Assembly: GCF_000397065.2 (NCBI RefSeq)
Contig: NZ_KE007306.1
Location: forward strand, 416,448 to 480,447
DNA length: 64,000 bases
From: Marinobacter lipolyticus SM19
GTDB lineage: Bacteria; Pseudomonadota; Gammaproteobacteria; Pseudomonadales; Oleiphilaceae
Reading direction: 5' to 3'
Below, one piece after another: positions 56,045 to 64,000 of the stretch (positions are counted from its first letter, which is position 1; each line of letters starts with the position of its first letter). Position numbers and translations under genes: made by a program. The notes under the pieces are model-generated. The model was given only the letters and a program-made list of their open reading frames with translations, was not told the DNA's origin and ran no database searches.

Positions 56045-56443
56045 ATGAATAAGCTTTTCACCTCACTCGCGGTTTCCGTGGCCCTGCTTGCCGCAGGCCC
56101 TGCACTGGCCCAACAGAGTCAGCAACAGGGTCCGGCTCAAACCGAGAAGAGCGGCTATAGCAATCCCGCTGCTTCAGGCACACAGAAAACCACGTACAAC
56201 GACGCGGAGCTGAAGAAATTCGTCAAAGCTCAAAGCGGCATCAATGACATCCGCGACGAGTACATGAAGAAGATCGAGAATGCGGATTCCCAGGAAAAAG
56301 CCCAGAAGCTGCAGATGGATGCCAACGACAAAATGGTCACCGTCATCGAAGACTCTGGCCTGGATATTCCGACCTACAACGCAATCGCCACGGCCTACAA
56401 CAGTGAGCCGAGCGTCCGCAACCGGGTTGATGCGCTGATGTAA
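56045..56443 (+). CDS. DUF4168 domain periplasmic protein
   Basis: 132 residues with a clear signal peptide (about 1-22, ending PALAQ). A glutamine-rich mature start is followed by the DUF4168 domain (about 52-130): YNDAELKKFVKAQSGI, LQMDANDKMVTVIEDSGLDIPTYNAIA. The function of the domain is unknown. The ribosome site AAAGGAG is strong. The gene is divergent from a sigma-54 two-component system and carries a sigma-54-like promoter, so it is probably induced by that system. A terminator follows. Confidence 0.9.
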   Translation: MNKLFTSLAVSVALLAAGPALAQQSQQQGPAQTEKSGYSNPAASGTQKTTYNDAELKKFVKAQSGINDIRDEYMKKIENADSQEKAQKLQMDANDKMVTVIEDSGLDIPTYNAIATAYNSEPSVRNRVDALM

Positions 56444-56470
56444 TCAGTCTGCCCGCGATCAACGTCAGTT

Positions 56471-56520
56471 AAAGCCCCGCAGAGCGAGCTGCCTCCCGGC
56501 AGCTTCCTCTTCGGGGCTTT
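56471..56520 (+). terminator. Branched Rho-independent-like terminator
   Basis: The outer stem AAAGCCCCG/CGGGGCTTT encloses an inner hairpin AGCTGCC/GGCAGCT. It lies 27 nt after the DUF4168 stop. Confidence 0.8.
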
Positions 56521-56612
56521 CGCATTGGCGGCAATGCCAACCACGAAAACCGCCATCTTGTGGTACCTTGTAACAGGAGACTCGGACCAGAAAATTCATT
56601 GGAGACACGCAC

Positions 56613-57716
56613 ATGCCACCATTTCGCCCCTCGCTTACCCTGCTCCTCTCAGCAGCACTGATTACGCTGATCGGCTGCTCGGAACCGCAACAGGAGAGGG
56701 AGCCAGAGGCAAGTGGCTCGGACAACGGCGTGTCTGACTACCCGGTCACCTGGCGATTCGCACTGGAGGAAATCGAAGGCAGTGTCCAGCATGTGTATGC
56801 CAATGAACTGAAGGAGCGGATCGAGAGCATTTCCGATGGCAATATTGAGCTGGATGTATTCCCCTATGGCTCCCTGGGCACATCAGCCCAGCTGACAGAG
56901 CTGACACAGGATGGCTCCGTTCACCTGGCCTTCGCTTCCCCCGGTCACCTGGCGGACACCATCCCGGAAGTGGGGGTATTCACCCTGCACTTTGTGCTGT
57001 CCGATCACAAAGAGGTGAATCGTGATCTACTGGCCAGCGACCAACTTCTGGATCTGTTCAGCGCCCCCTATGCCGAGCACAATATGAAACTCCTGGGCTT
57101 CGTGCCAGAAGGCTGGATGGTGTGGACCGCCAACAAACCCCTGCGTCGCCCCGAGGACTTTCAGGGGCTCAAGATACGTACCATGACTGCCAACCTGGCC
57201 GCGGAAGCCTACCGGGCTTATGGTGCCGATCCTCAGCCTACGCCCTACTCCCAGGTTTACAGCGACCTCCAGTTGCAGCGGATTGATGGCCAGGCCAATC
57301 CGGTCTTTGCCATTGAGGAAATGGGGTTCTATGAAGTTCAAAGTACCATGACCTTTGCACGCCCGGCACAGTTCATTGCCTCGGTGGTCTCTAATCGCGA
57401 ATGGTATGAAGCCCTGCCTGGTGAACAGCAGCAATGGCTGGATGATGCCCTCGCAAAGGTTGCCCAGCAGATTTATCGTAAACAGGCTGAGCTGAACGAA
57501 TCGAGGCTGCTAAAAATCACTGAGGACAGCAATATCTCGCTGGTGAGACTGACCGAGGAGGAGCGCGAGCGCTTCCGGGAAGCCAGCCTCAGTGCCCGCG
57601 ACACCTATGTTGAACGGGCAGGTGATCGCGCTGAGAACATACTCAATACGATGCTGGACATGATCGCCACACGGGAACAGGAACTGGCCGGCTCAGACAA
57701 CGGCGACGGGTACTGA
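56613..57716 (+). CDS. DctP-type TRAP solute-binding lipoprotein, orphan
   Basis: 367 residues. The lipobox LIGC puts the acylated cysteine at 22, followed by an acidic linker (EPQQEREPEASGSDNG). The DctP fold is shown by the segments LKERIESISDGNIELDVFPYGSLGTS and the ligand-arginine region FQGLKIRTMTANLAAEAYRAYGADPQPTPYSQVYSDLQ. No permease gene is adjacent, so it may serve a distant TRAP permease or act as a sensor. The ribosome site GGAG precedes the ATG. The 3' end overlaps the convergent mscS gene by 24 nt. Confidence 0.88.
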   Translation: MPPFRPSLTLLLSAALITLIGCSEPQQEREPEASGSDNGVSDYPVTWRFALEEIEGSVQHVYANELKERIESISDGNIELDVFPYGSLGTSAQLTELTQDGSVHLAFASPGHLADTIPEVGVFTLHFVLSDHKEVNRDLLASDQLLDLFSAPYAEHNMKLLGFVPEGWMVWTANKPLRRPEDFQGLKIRTMTANLAAEAYRAYGADPQPTPYSQVYSDLQLQRIDGQANPVFAIEEMGFYEVQSTMTFARPAQFIASVVSNREWYEALPGEQQQWLDDALAKVAQQIYRKQAELNESRLLKITEDSNISLVRLTEEERERFREASLSARDTYVERAGDRAENILNTMLDMIATREQELAGSDNGDGY

Positions 57717-58493
57717 CACCATCCGGACGCCCTGCGTCGCCAGAGCTTCCGCTCCCCGCGCTGTCAGGTCCGTTATAAACCGGAACTGCTCCCTGGGCGC
57801 CAGGGGATAGGCCTTTACCTTGTACTGCATGCCATAGGGGGTATTCCGCACCGTCACTAACACTGGTTGCCAGGTTTTCACCAACGGACTGGTGTAAGCC
57901 ATATCCCGCAGAAGTGACAGCACGGCGCTGACATCATGATGGGGCTCGACGTGAAACTCTGTCACGCACATCAGATTGTCCGTGCCATCATTAGCGTTGG
58001 CGATCAGGGCTGTCCAAAGGGTGCTGTGAGGAATGATCACCACGTCGTCGTCCGGAGTGACAATCTCCGCTGACCGGGTACCGATTGACTTTACTTCCCC
58101 GTATTGCCCGTTGACCTCTATCCAGTCTCCAGGACGGTAGGGCATCTCATACAGCGTCACGATTCCGGCAATCAGACTGTTGGCGTAATCCTTGAAGGCA
58201 AAACCCAGGGCGAGGCCCAGGGCGCCGAAAATCGCAACCATATTCTCGAACGACGGCTCCACCAGCACCGGAACCACGAGAATGATGGTGACCACAATGA
58301 CCACCAACCGCAGCAGTGGAACCGAAGCCAACAGGTATAACCGTGGCTTGCCGCCCAGAGTATGCGCCAAACGCGGCAACAAATTCTGCACCAGCATGAT
58401 CAGGATCGAAGCCAGCACCACCAGAAAGAGTGCTTCCAGCAGCGCGTCGGTCGTGATACCGGAAAATGCGCCGCTTAAATCAAGATCGCCCAT
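57693..58493 (-). CDS. MscS family mechanosensitive ion channel
   Basis: 266 residues with three membrane helices (about 15-36, 50-75, 80-105). The pore-lining third helix is in the AIFGALGLALGFAFKDYANSLIAGI segment, and the beta domain in YRPGDWIEVNGQYGEV. It is a small conductance-type channel that relieves hypo-osmotic stress. AGGAG lies 6 nt before ATG 58493. The unrecognised gene upstream ends 12 nt before it, so the two are probably co-transcribed. Confidence 0.92.
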   Translation of the reverse strand: MGDLDLSGAFSGITTDALLEALFLVVLASILIMLVQNLLPRLAHTLGGKPRLYLLASVPLLRLVVIVVTIILVVPVLVEPSFENMVAIFGALGLALGFAFKDYANSLIAGIVTLYEMPYRPGDWIEVNGQYGEVKSIGTRSAEIVTPDDDVVIIPHSTLWTALIANANDGTDNLMCVTEFHVEPHHDVSAVLSLLRDMAYTSPLVKTWQPVLVTVRNTPYGMQYKVKAYPLAPREQFRFITDLTARGAEALATQGVRMVSVPVAVV

Positions 58494-58505
58494 ACACCAC
58501 TCCTG

Positions 58506-59750
58506 TCAAAAAGCATCAACGGGGAAGCCGTCGCTCTGCAGCTGCCGGCGAATGGCGGGATAGCCCAGCGGCGTGACCCGCCATACCCCGTCACTCTCGT
58601 GGTATTCGACCAGATCCGCCCTGAGCAGTCGATTCAGCGCCAGGGCTGCCTCATGACCCTTCATCCCTGTCACCAGCTCAAGACGATCGCCGCCCAGTCC
58701 ATCGTGCAGCAACAAGGCATGGAGAATGAACGCAAGCCCACGACCCGCTGCAGATGGCACGACGGGAAGACTGAGCTTATTCAGAGGAGCAACCCAGCAC
58801 TGTGCGCGCACCGACTGATGATCGCCCTTCTCCAGCGGCTCCAGCTGCTCTTCTTCGGGTCTCGCCCGCAGCGCCTTTTGCCAGATTCCCAGCGCAATCC
58901 CGGGGATTCCCCTGGACAGGGCAGCCAGATCGCGGAGGAAGTTCGCCGTTTTCTGCCCCTCGCCCAGAACATCAGGGTCCGAAGGAAGCACCCATAACCC
59001 GGTATCAGCCATTCTCGCCACAACACCAGAGTCGCTGGACGGGACACCCAGACCACCAAGCCAGAGGCCAAGCTTGCCTGCATCCATGGGGGCAGGCGTC
59101 AGCGGCTGGAAACGCGCGTCCGGCAGGTAATAACTCCAGAATTGCCAGCACCAGCTGGAGCAACCAATCAAGCCCTCTCCCGCCTCACCGGCGGCAACAC
59201 GCCGCAACAGCTCCCGCACCAGCGCCAGTCCGGAACGGTGCCGGAGCCAGAAACTCGCCAATTCGGGAATCACCCAGGGTGTCGAGAAATCGCAGGCGTC
59301 CCACCACTCTCGGGCATCGCTGTCGGACATCAGCAGGTTATCCGGGGGCATGATCAGGTGTCTGGAGTGACCAGAGTCCTCGTCCGCCAGCACTGTAAGG
59401 GCTTTCCGCACGCCAGAGAAAGGCGGTGCCACCAGAAAGCTCACGGGATTATTCACCGGACTTTCCACCACAGATTGCAGCAACAGCCTGGCGATACGGC
59501 CGTAATCCGGGTCTGGTGCAAACCGTTCAATCTGGCCCCGCGACAGTACGGGAAGATCATCCAAGCTTTCGAATGCCTCATCATCCGGGGAGAAGCCAGC
59601 CCTGACCTGGATCCAGGTATTGCGTAAAGCGCCCTTGATCGAACGATGTACGGATGTTTCCGGAAGCCGCCAGCTCTCCAGTGGAATCAGGCCTCCGGGC
59701 AGCTCCGGGTTAATGGTTTCCTTTTCGGCGACGTTGGCCAAGCAACACAC
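58506..59750 (-). CDS. Unrecognised soluble protein with C-terminal winged-helix-like segment
   Basis: Up to 414 residues; the start is uncertain (GTG 59750 or TTG 59741). No signal peptide or membrane helix. The segment VSFLVAPPFSGVRKALTVL near 104-122 sits where an AAA-type protein would have a P-loop but lacks the GK-S/T residues. The last 80 residues (GHEAALALNRLLRADLVEYHESDGVWRVTPLGYPAIRRQL) look like a winged helix. No family is assigned. It is co-directional with mscS. Confidence 0.6.
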   Translation of the reverse strand: MCCLANVAEKETINPELPGGLIPLESWRLPETSVHRSIKGALRNTWIQVRAGFSPDDEAFESLDDLPVLSRGQIERFAPDPDYGRIARLLLQSVVESPVNNPVSFLVAPPFSGVRKALTVLADEDSGHSRHLIMPPDNLLMSDSDAREWWDACDFSTPWVIPELASFWLRHRSGLALVRELLRRVAAGEAGEGLIGCSSWCWQFWSYYLPDARFQPLTPAPMDAGKLGLWLGGLGVPSSDSGVVARMADTGLWVLPSDPDVLGEGQKTANFLRDLAALSRGIPGIALGIWQKALRARPEEEQLEPLEKGDHQSVRAQCWVAPLNKLSLPVVPSAAGRGLAFILHALLLHDGLGGDRLELVTGMKGHEAALALNRLLRADLVEYHESDGVWRVTPLGYPAIRRQLQSDGFPVDAF

Positions 59751-59774
59751 TCCCTCACAACCAAAAAATGCGAC

Positions 59775-60623
59775 TTACTCCGGCACCAGCCAGTCCATGG
59801 ACGCTGACAGCCCCAGACAATCGTCACCCGAGACATCCGCCAGCATGGCCGCAAAACGTTCATCGAAGCCCCAGGGCGGATTAACAATCAGCAGTCCCGA
59901 CCCGACCATACCTCTGGCCGGAGGGCGATTGAGGCGAATTTCACTACAGAGCACCCGCGATACCGGGCCATCCACGACCGCCTGCTTCAGGGTCCGCTCC
60001 AGGGAGGACGTGAGTATCGGATACCAGACAAGATAGACGCCGTGACGGCATTTACGCCAGGCGCTGGCCAGGGTATCCGCCACCGCGACGTAATCGGATT
60101 TGACCTCATAGGAAGGATCGATCAGCACGAACAGTCGTGGTAACGGTGGAGGCAATTGACGCAACAGGCCACGAAGGCCATCCTCACGAAAGACCCGAAC
60201 CTTGCCCCGCCCGGCCCAATCCTCCAGGTGCCGTCCCTCGGTCGGATGAAGTTCAAACGTGGTCAGTGAGTCCTGGGGGCGCCCGAAGCGCCGGAACCAC
60301 TCTGGTGAACCGGGGTAATGGTCCAGGGTTGGTCTCCCCCGGCTAATATCTTCGAGTGCAGCAATCAAGGGCCGCCAGTCTTCATTCAGTGAAGACGCCT
60401 GCTCGCCGGCAAGCATCCAAAGCCTCTGAATGCCCTGCTCCGCTTCCCCTGTTTTCAGCGAACGCTCGCTGCGCAAATCATACAAAGCGCTGCCGGCGTG
60501 GGTGTCAAAACAGGCAATGCCGGATGGTTTGGCCTGTAGCATCCGGAGTGCAAGAACCTGGGCCGCGTGTTTCTGGACATCGGCAAAGTTTCCGGCATGA
60601 AACCCATGAAGGTAGCTGAGCAT
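59775..60623 (-). CDS. rlmJ: 23S rRNA (adenine(2030)-N6)-methyltransferase
   Basis: 282 residues. The family N terminus MLSYLHGFHAGNFADVQKH is intact. The SAM-binding and catalytic region includes CFDTHAGSALYDL, FVLIDPSYEVKSDY (DPPY-type motif as DPSY) and GSGLLIVNPPWGFDE. It methylates A2030 of 23S rRNA. It starts at ATG 60623, which is 138 nt from the divergent MFS gene. Confidence 0.95.
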   Translation of the reverse strand: MLSYLHGFHAGNFADVQKHAAQVLALRMLQAKPSGIACFDTHAGSALYDLRSERSLKTGEAEQGIQRLWMLAGEQASSLNEDWRPLIAALEDISRGRPTLDHYPGSPEWFRRFGRPQDSLTTFELHPTEGRHLEDWAGRGKVRVFREDGLRGLLRQLPPPLPRLFVLIDPSYEVKSDYVAVADTLASAWRKCRHGVYLVWYPILTSSLERTLKQAVVDGPVSRVLCSEIRLNRPPARGMVGSGLLIVNPPWGFDERFAAMLADVSGDDCLGLSASMDWLVPE

Positions 60624-60761
60624 GAAGCATCCTGTAGCGGTCGGTCATCGTATGTCCGCATTAAGCCCTAAGATCGGAAGGGGAGCAAGCTAACTGGGGC
60701 CCGCTCGCTCGCCCGCCCTGTTATCATTCCTGACGGATCCCCGTTTCCTGAGGAGGCAAGT

Positions 60762-62075
60762 TTGTCATCGAAGTCCAGTAACACAGCGGAACAGCTCTAC
60801 GCCCTGATCGCTAATGAGGAAGACGCCAGGGTCTGCAAGGACATTCCCGATGAAGCCTGCCGCGAGGTTCCCCGCAACTTCTTCCTGATACTGGCCAGTA
60901 ATGTCCTGACCAAGCTCGGAGATTTGCTGATCAGCCCCAAGACCGTACTGGCGTGGCTGCTGAGCGCAATAGGCGCCCCCGCCCTGGTCGCCTGGCTGGT
61001 CCCCATTCGGGAGTCGGGGTCCATGGTGCCGCAGATGGTCATTGGGGCCTGGGTGCGACGCAAGCCGATAAGAAAATGGTTCTGGACAATGGGTAGTTTC
61101 GGCCAGGCGCTCAGTGTCGTTGCAATGGCAGCCAGCGTTTGGTTTTTGGAGGGATATGCGGCCGGTGGTGGTGTGATTGCCGCCTTGATTGCCTTCTCCC
61201 TGGCGCGGGGATTCTGCTCGGTCTCCATGAAAGATGTACAAGGTAAATGCATTCCCAAGACCCGCCGAGGCCGCCTGTCCGGGCTGGCAACGACCATCGG
61301 CGGAACAATCACAGTGTTGCTGGCAGCCCTCCTGTTCTGGGATCGGGGTGATCCCGGTATCGCGTTCTACGCCGTCCTTCTGATATTGGCTGCCATGCTG
61401 TGGGTCATTGCCGGCTTTCTTTTCGCGGGCATACAGGAACACCAGGGCGAAACGGGCGGTGGCGGCAATGCCATCACGGATGCACTCAAGAGCCTGTCGC
61501 TATTGCGGGACGACGCACCTTTTCGCCATTTTGTCATAACCCGAGCGCTATTACTCTGCTCCGCTCTGGCTTCACCGTATTTTGTGGTTCTGGCCCAAAA
61601 GGGAGCAGATAACGGCTGGCTGTTGGGAACGTTCGTTCTGGCCAGCAGCCTGGCCAGCTCCGTGAGCGCCAGTATCTGGGGCTGGATGGCGGATACCTCC
61701 AGCCGGCGGGTAATGATTCGTGGAGCCGCCATTGCCAGCTCTGTCTGTCTCATGGTTGGCTTAATCGCACTGGTTACCGGAGAGCAATCCGGAAGTGTCT
61801 GGTTCTATCCGATCGCCTTTTTCGTTCTGAGCATTGCCCATGCCGGCGTCCGACTTGGCCGAAAAACCTATCTGGTCGATATGGCAGGGGGCAACAAACG
61901 CACGGATTATACCGCTGTAAGCAACACCGTAATCGGATTCCTGCTACTGGTGACCGGGGGATTCACAGCCCTGATTTCGATGATTTCCGATGTCGCGGTC
62001 ATCCTGACGCTTGGCTTGATGGGGATGGCGGGCACGCTCAGCGCCGTACGACTGAAGGAAGTGACTGAAAATTGA
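60762..62075 (+). CDS. MFS transporter
   Basis: 437 residues with a TTG start at 60762, supported by a perfect AGGAGG site 5 nt upstream. About 12 membrane helices follow a 40-residue soluble N terminus. Visible MFS features include RMGTS-like loops and GWMADTSSRRVMIRGAAIASS between helices. No substrate can be given. The N-terminal CKDIPDEACREVPRNF segment resembles a cytoplasmic leader found in some marine MFS proteins. Confidence 0.85.
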   Translation: MSSKSSNTAEQLYALIANEEDARVCKDIPDEACREVPRNFFLILASNVLTKLGDLLISPKTVLAWLLSAIGAPALVAWLVPIRESGSMVPQMVIGAWVRRKPIRKWFWTMGSFGQALSVVAMAASVWFLEGYAAGGGVIAALIAFSLARGFCSVSMKDVQGKCIPKTRRGRLSGLATTIGGTITVLLAALLFWDRGDPGIAFYAVLLILAAMLWVIAGFLFAGIQEHQGETGGGGNAITDALKSLSLLRDDAPFRHFVITRALLLCSALASPYFVVLAQKGADNGWLLGTFVLASSLASSVSASIWGWMADTSSRRVMIRGAAIASSVCLMVGLIALVTGEQSGSVWFYPIAFFVLSIAHAGVRLGRKTYLVDMAGGNKRTDYTAVSNTVIGFLLLVTGGFTALISMISDVAVILTLGLMGMAGTLSAVRLKEVTEN

Positions 62076-62239
62076 CCCAAAATACCATAGCCCACGTCAC
62101 AGTAAGCAATGAATTGTCATGCATAGCCCGTAGTATCCGTGATAGCCGACATGAATCTACTGGCATCGGCATTAGCAGCAAAACAGGGAATGTTGATTCG
62201 CGTAGTAGTTCTGAAATCAATATCCGTTGAGGATTGAAC

Positions 62240-62536
62240 ATGCGAGCAGATCTGAATATTCCTTCCAGCCATGAAAAGCGGCTGATCCACACAGCGTTTG
62301 GTTGGTACGCCCTCACCCGCGAACAGTCCGACCTGGGCCCATTTCCCAGTAAACAGGAAGCTTCCGAAGCGCTGACTCGCCATATCCAGGTTTATAAGGG
62401 AGTGAACACCCGTAACGACCATGGCGACAAACCGCACACCGGAATATCACTCCACGATTCCGCGCACTGTCACAAAACCAACTGCGCTCTGTGTGCCGAA
62501 GCCTATATTCTCCGCCAGGGAATGATTGCCTCTTGA
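62240..62536 (+). CDS. DUF6316-like small protein
   Basis: 98 residues from ATG 62240, which has GAGG 8 nt upstream. The core GWYALTREQSDLGPFPSKQEASEALTRHI (about 22-50) resembles the DUF6316 pattern of aromatic strand plus GPF and an amphipathic helix. A C-terminal HCHKTNCALCAEAY cluster could bind a metal. Function unknown. Its stop overlaps a candidate downstream start by 3 nt. Confidence 0.65.
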   Translation: MRADLNIPSSHEKRLIHTAFGWYALTREQSDLGPFPSKQEASEALTRHIQVYKGVNTRNDHGDKPHTGISLHDSAHCHKTNCALCAEAYILRQGMIAS

Positions 62537-62670
62537 CCACGGATCAACACCGAATGGATGAGGTCGAGCAGGATATGCTCGTTCCTCGTCATCGGCGACA
62601 TAGGGTGTTCATAGCGTTACTTCAATTCTTCATTGGTCTGACCGCGGCGCACTGGGTAAGCAGTCTCTGA
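62533..62670 (+). CDS. Candidate 45-residue single-helix membrane protein
   Basis: TTG 62533 overlaps the upstream stop (TTGA), suggesting coupling; ATG 62554 is an alternative start. The C-terminal half VFIALLQFFIGLTAAHWVSSL is a convincing membrane helix after the basic segment PRHRRHR. No family is recognised, and the small size makes it uncertain. Confidence 0.4.
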   Translation: MTTDQHRMDEVEQDMLVPRHRRHRVFIALLQFFIGLTAAHWVSSL

Positions 62671-62868
62671 GCGTTACTCTCCATCAACCGAAGTTCACCC
62701 CCCCCTTCTGTAAAGCTCCAAGCCTAATGTTTGGACGGTCATGCAAGTTTCTTCAAGCAAAAGCACATAAAAAAGCCCCCTCCCGTAACGGAAGGGGCAT
62801 TTATTTTGCTCCAGGATTTAAGACTCCCTACGCCAAAATCAGGAGCTCCAGACCTGAGCAGCCATGCA
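62671..62868. other. Non-coding gap before the TSP3 gene
   Basis: Apart from the minus-strand terminator at 62769-62798, no feature is recognisable. Confidence 0.5.
62769..62798 (-). terminator. Rho-independent terminator of the TSP3 protein gene
   Basis: On the minus strand an imperfect GC stem (GCCCCTTCC pairing with GGAGGGGGC) is followed by six T residues. It lies about 70 nt after the stop of the thrombospondin-repeat gene. Confidence 0.85.
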
Positions 62869-64000
62869 CTAGGGCAAGGAGACTTCTGTTTTGCTCGAAC
62901 ACACTGAGAACACATTTACCTCGCTCAACAGAGAGACGAGGGATGGCTGAAACTCTACCTCAACTCCATCGAAGCGCTCAGAGGTCTGGAATACCAGAAA
63001 GCTTTGTTCGTTGCCATCAAGCACACCGGAGGCGCCTAACAGGTCCAGATCAAACACTCCGTCGCCGTTGCTCTCCTGCTGAGTAACACCGTTCAACGTT
63101 GTGCGAACAATGAGCTCGCCACCAAGCAAATCAGCCTGTAACGCCTGAGCACTTTCGGCAAACGCAACACCGACTACATTGGGCTCCTGGTAGGCAAATC
63201 CGGTAGTCGTGGCCACTTTCAAGGTGATCGTGGACAGGCCCAGCAAATCAGTATTCCGCATGGTTGCCGAGTTGCTCAGATCATCATCCACTACGTTGGC
63301 TGGGCTCTCAACATCACAGATCAGCCCCAACCCCAGCAGACAACCGGAGGTATCCTTCGAGGCCGTAGCACTAATGTCGGTATCACTGGCCAGCATGGGG
63401 GTAAAATCTTCACCCTCAGTACCGCAGGCAAACTCGGCATCATTTACCGCATCACAGGCATCACCGATGCCATCACCATCCGTATCTTCCTGACCCGGGT
63501 TCGGTGTAAGCGGGCAATTATCCTGCGGCTCCAGCAAACCACCGTCGTTGCTTACGCCATCACCGTCAATATCGTCGTCACAAGCGTCGCCGGTGCCATC
63601 ACCATCCAAGTCTTCCTGATCCGGGTTCGTCACTGCCGGGCAGTTGTCAGAGCCGTCGGGAATACCATCGCCGTCGCCGTCCGCTTCACAAGCATCACCA
63701 ACACCATCCCCATCGGAGTCAACCTGGCCCGCATTTGCAAAAAGAGGACAGTTATCGGTGTCATTCGCAACACCATCGCCATCAGTATCATCATCACAGG
63801 CGTTACCAATGTCGTCGCCATCCTGGTCGGCCTGGTTCCGATTGGGCGTCAGGGGGCAGTTGTCACCACCTTCGCTAACAGGAATCGCAGTGAAGCCTCC
63901 ACTCCCGTCGTCTTCCTTGTCAGCTACACTGTCGCCATCGGCATCAGTATCACAAGCGTCACCCTTCAGGTCTCGATCTTCGTTCTCCTGGCCCGCATTC
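62869..64000 (-). CDS. Thrombospondin type-3 repeat protein, C-terminal part (runs off window)
   Basis: At least 377 codons are in frame from 63999 to the stop at 62869, and the gene continues past the right edge. The upstream part is made of TSP3 calcium-binding repeats of the form D-x-DGDG-xGDACD and NCPLxxNxxQxDxDGDG, at least five. One linker is broken by a glycine/serine insert ([16 protein letters not shown]). The C-terminal 190 residues (from ACGTEGEDF) form a separate beta-rich domain with two or three cysteines. It is probably exported and surface-exposed, but the signal region is not in the window. Confidence 0.85.
   Translation of the reverse strand, partial: NAGQENEDRDLKGDACDTDADGDSVADKEDDGSGGFTAIPVSEGGDNCPLTPNRNQADQDGDDIGNACDDDTDGDGVANDTDNCPLFANAGQVDSDGDGVGDACEADGDGDGIPDGSDNCPAVTNPDQEDLDGDGTGDACDDDIDGDGVSNDGGLLEPQDNCPLTPNPGQEDTDGDGIGDACDAVNDAEFACGTEGEDFTPMLASDTDISATASKDTSGCLLGLGLICDVESPANVVDDDLSNSATMRNTDLLGLSTITLKVATTTGFAYQEPNVVGVAFAESAQALQADLLGGELIVRTTLNGVTQQESNGDGVFDLDLLGASGVLDGNEQSFLVFQTSERFDGVEVEFQPSLVSLLSEVNVFSVCSSKTEVSLP

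Overview
The window looks like chromosomal DNA of a marine, hydrocarbon- or lipid-using gammaproteobacterium, most likely Marinobacter or a close relative. This is inferred from gene content and protein style (complete atu cluster, several TRAP transporters, ParC/ParE, SerA/SerB, RlmJ, DUF4168 and DUF6316-like proteins). No rRNA, tRNA, CRISPR array, phage module or intact insertion sequence was seen.

Layout. 1-5.3 kb: minus-strand operon for a TAXI-type TRAP transporter with a DctB/DctD-type two-component system (dctD runs off the left edge). 5.5-9.0 kb: parC-serB overlapping pair. 9.3-16.4 kb: a small membrane protein, yceI with a cytochrome b561, an EAL protein, an SLC13/RCK permease and parE. 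16.5-19.7 kb: a secreted subtilisin-family lipoprotein overlapping a PrcB-like lipoprotein. 19.9-24.1 kb: a second TRAP-type operon with a TatT-like lipoprotein. 24.4-36.8 kb: a complete acyclic-terpene (citronellol/geraniol) catabolic cluster, atuR divergent from atuABCDEFGH. 37.4-45.8 kb: quinone oxidoreductase, a membrane-anchored BLUF photoreceptor, a TRIC-type channel, purine salvage (NCS2 permease and apt), an FAH-family enzyme, a UbiB/ABC1 protein, a 3'-truncated sirtuin remnant and a D-2-hydroxyglutarate dehydrogenase-like flavoprotein. 46-50.8 kb: serA, a second subtilisin, a coiled-coil protein, an OmpA-like lipoprotein and a lipase-like hydrolase. 51-58.5 kb: HSL-type esterase, a four-gene overlapping operon (histidine kinase, sigma-54 response regulator, EamA exporter, GIY-YIG protein), a divergent DUF4168 gene with a sigma-54-like promoter, an orphan DctP-like lipoprotein and MscS. 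58.5-64 kb: an unrecognised protein, rlmJ, an MFS transporter, small proteins and the C-terminal part of a thrombospondin type-3 repeat protein.

The most unusual structure is a family of five palindromic elements (A-E) confined to the atu region. Each has a 54-nt conserved core containing two small hairpins with the same CATGGATG apex. The core is flanked by 26-31 nt arms that are perfectly or almost perfectly complementary to each other within one copy but differ between copies. Four cores are exactly 54 nt and one carries an 81-nt insertion in the apex of one hairpin. They sit in the atuC/atuD and atuE/atuF gaps and downstream of atuH, together with three shorter palindromes built on GTCGGATTA.

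Functional links: AtuR probably controls the atu operon through a CAAGCGCTTG-type operator. SerA and the divergent D-2-hydroxyglutarate dehydrogenase-like gene are a known metabolic pair. The sigma-54 regulator at 53-54.4 kb probably acts on the divergent DUF4168 promoter. The S8 protease plus PrcB-like lipoprotein recalls the spirochaete dentilisin complex.
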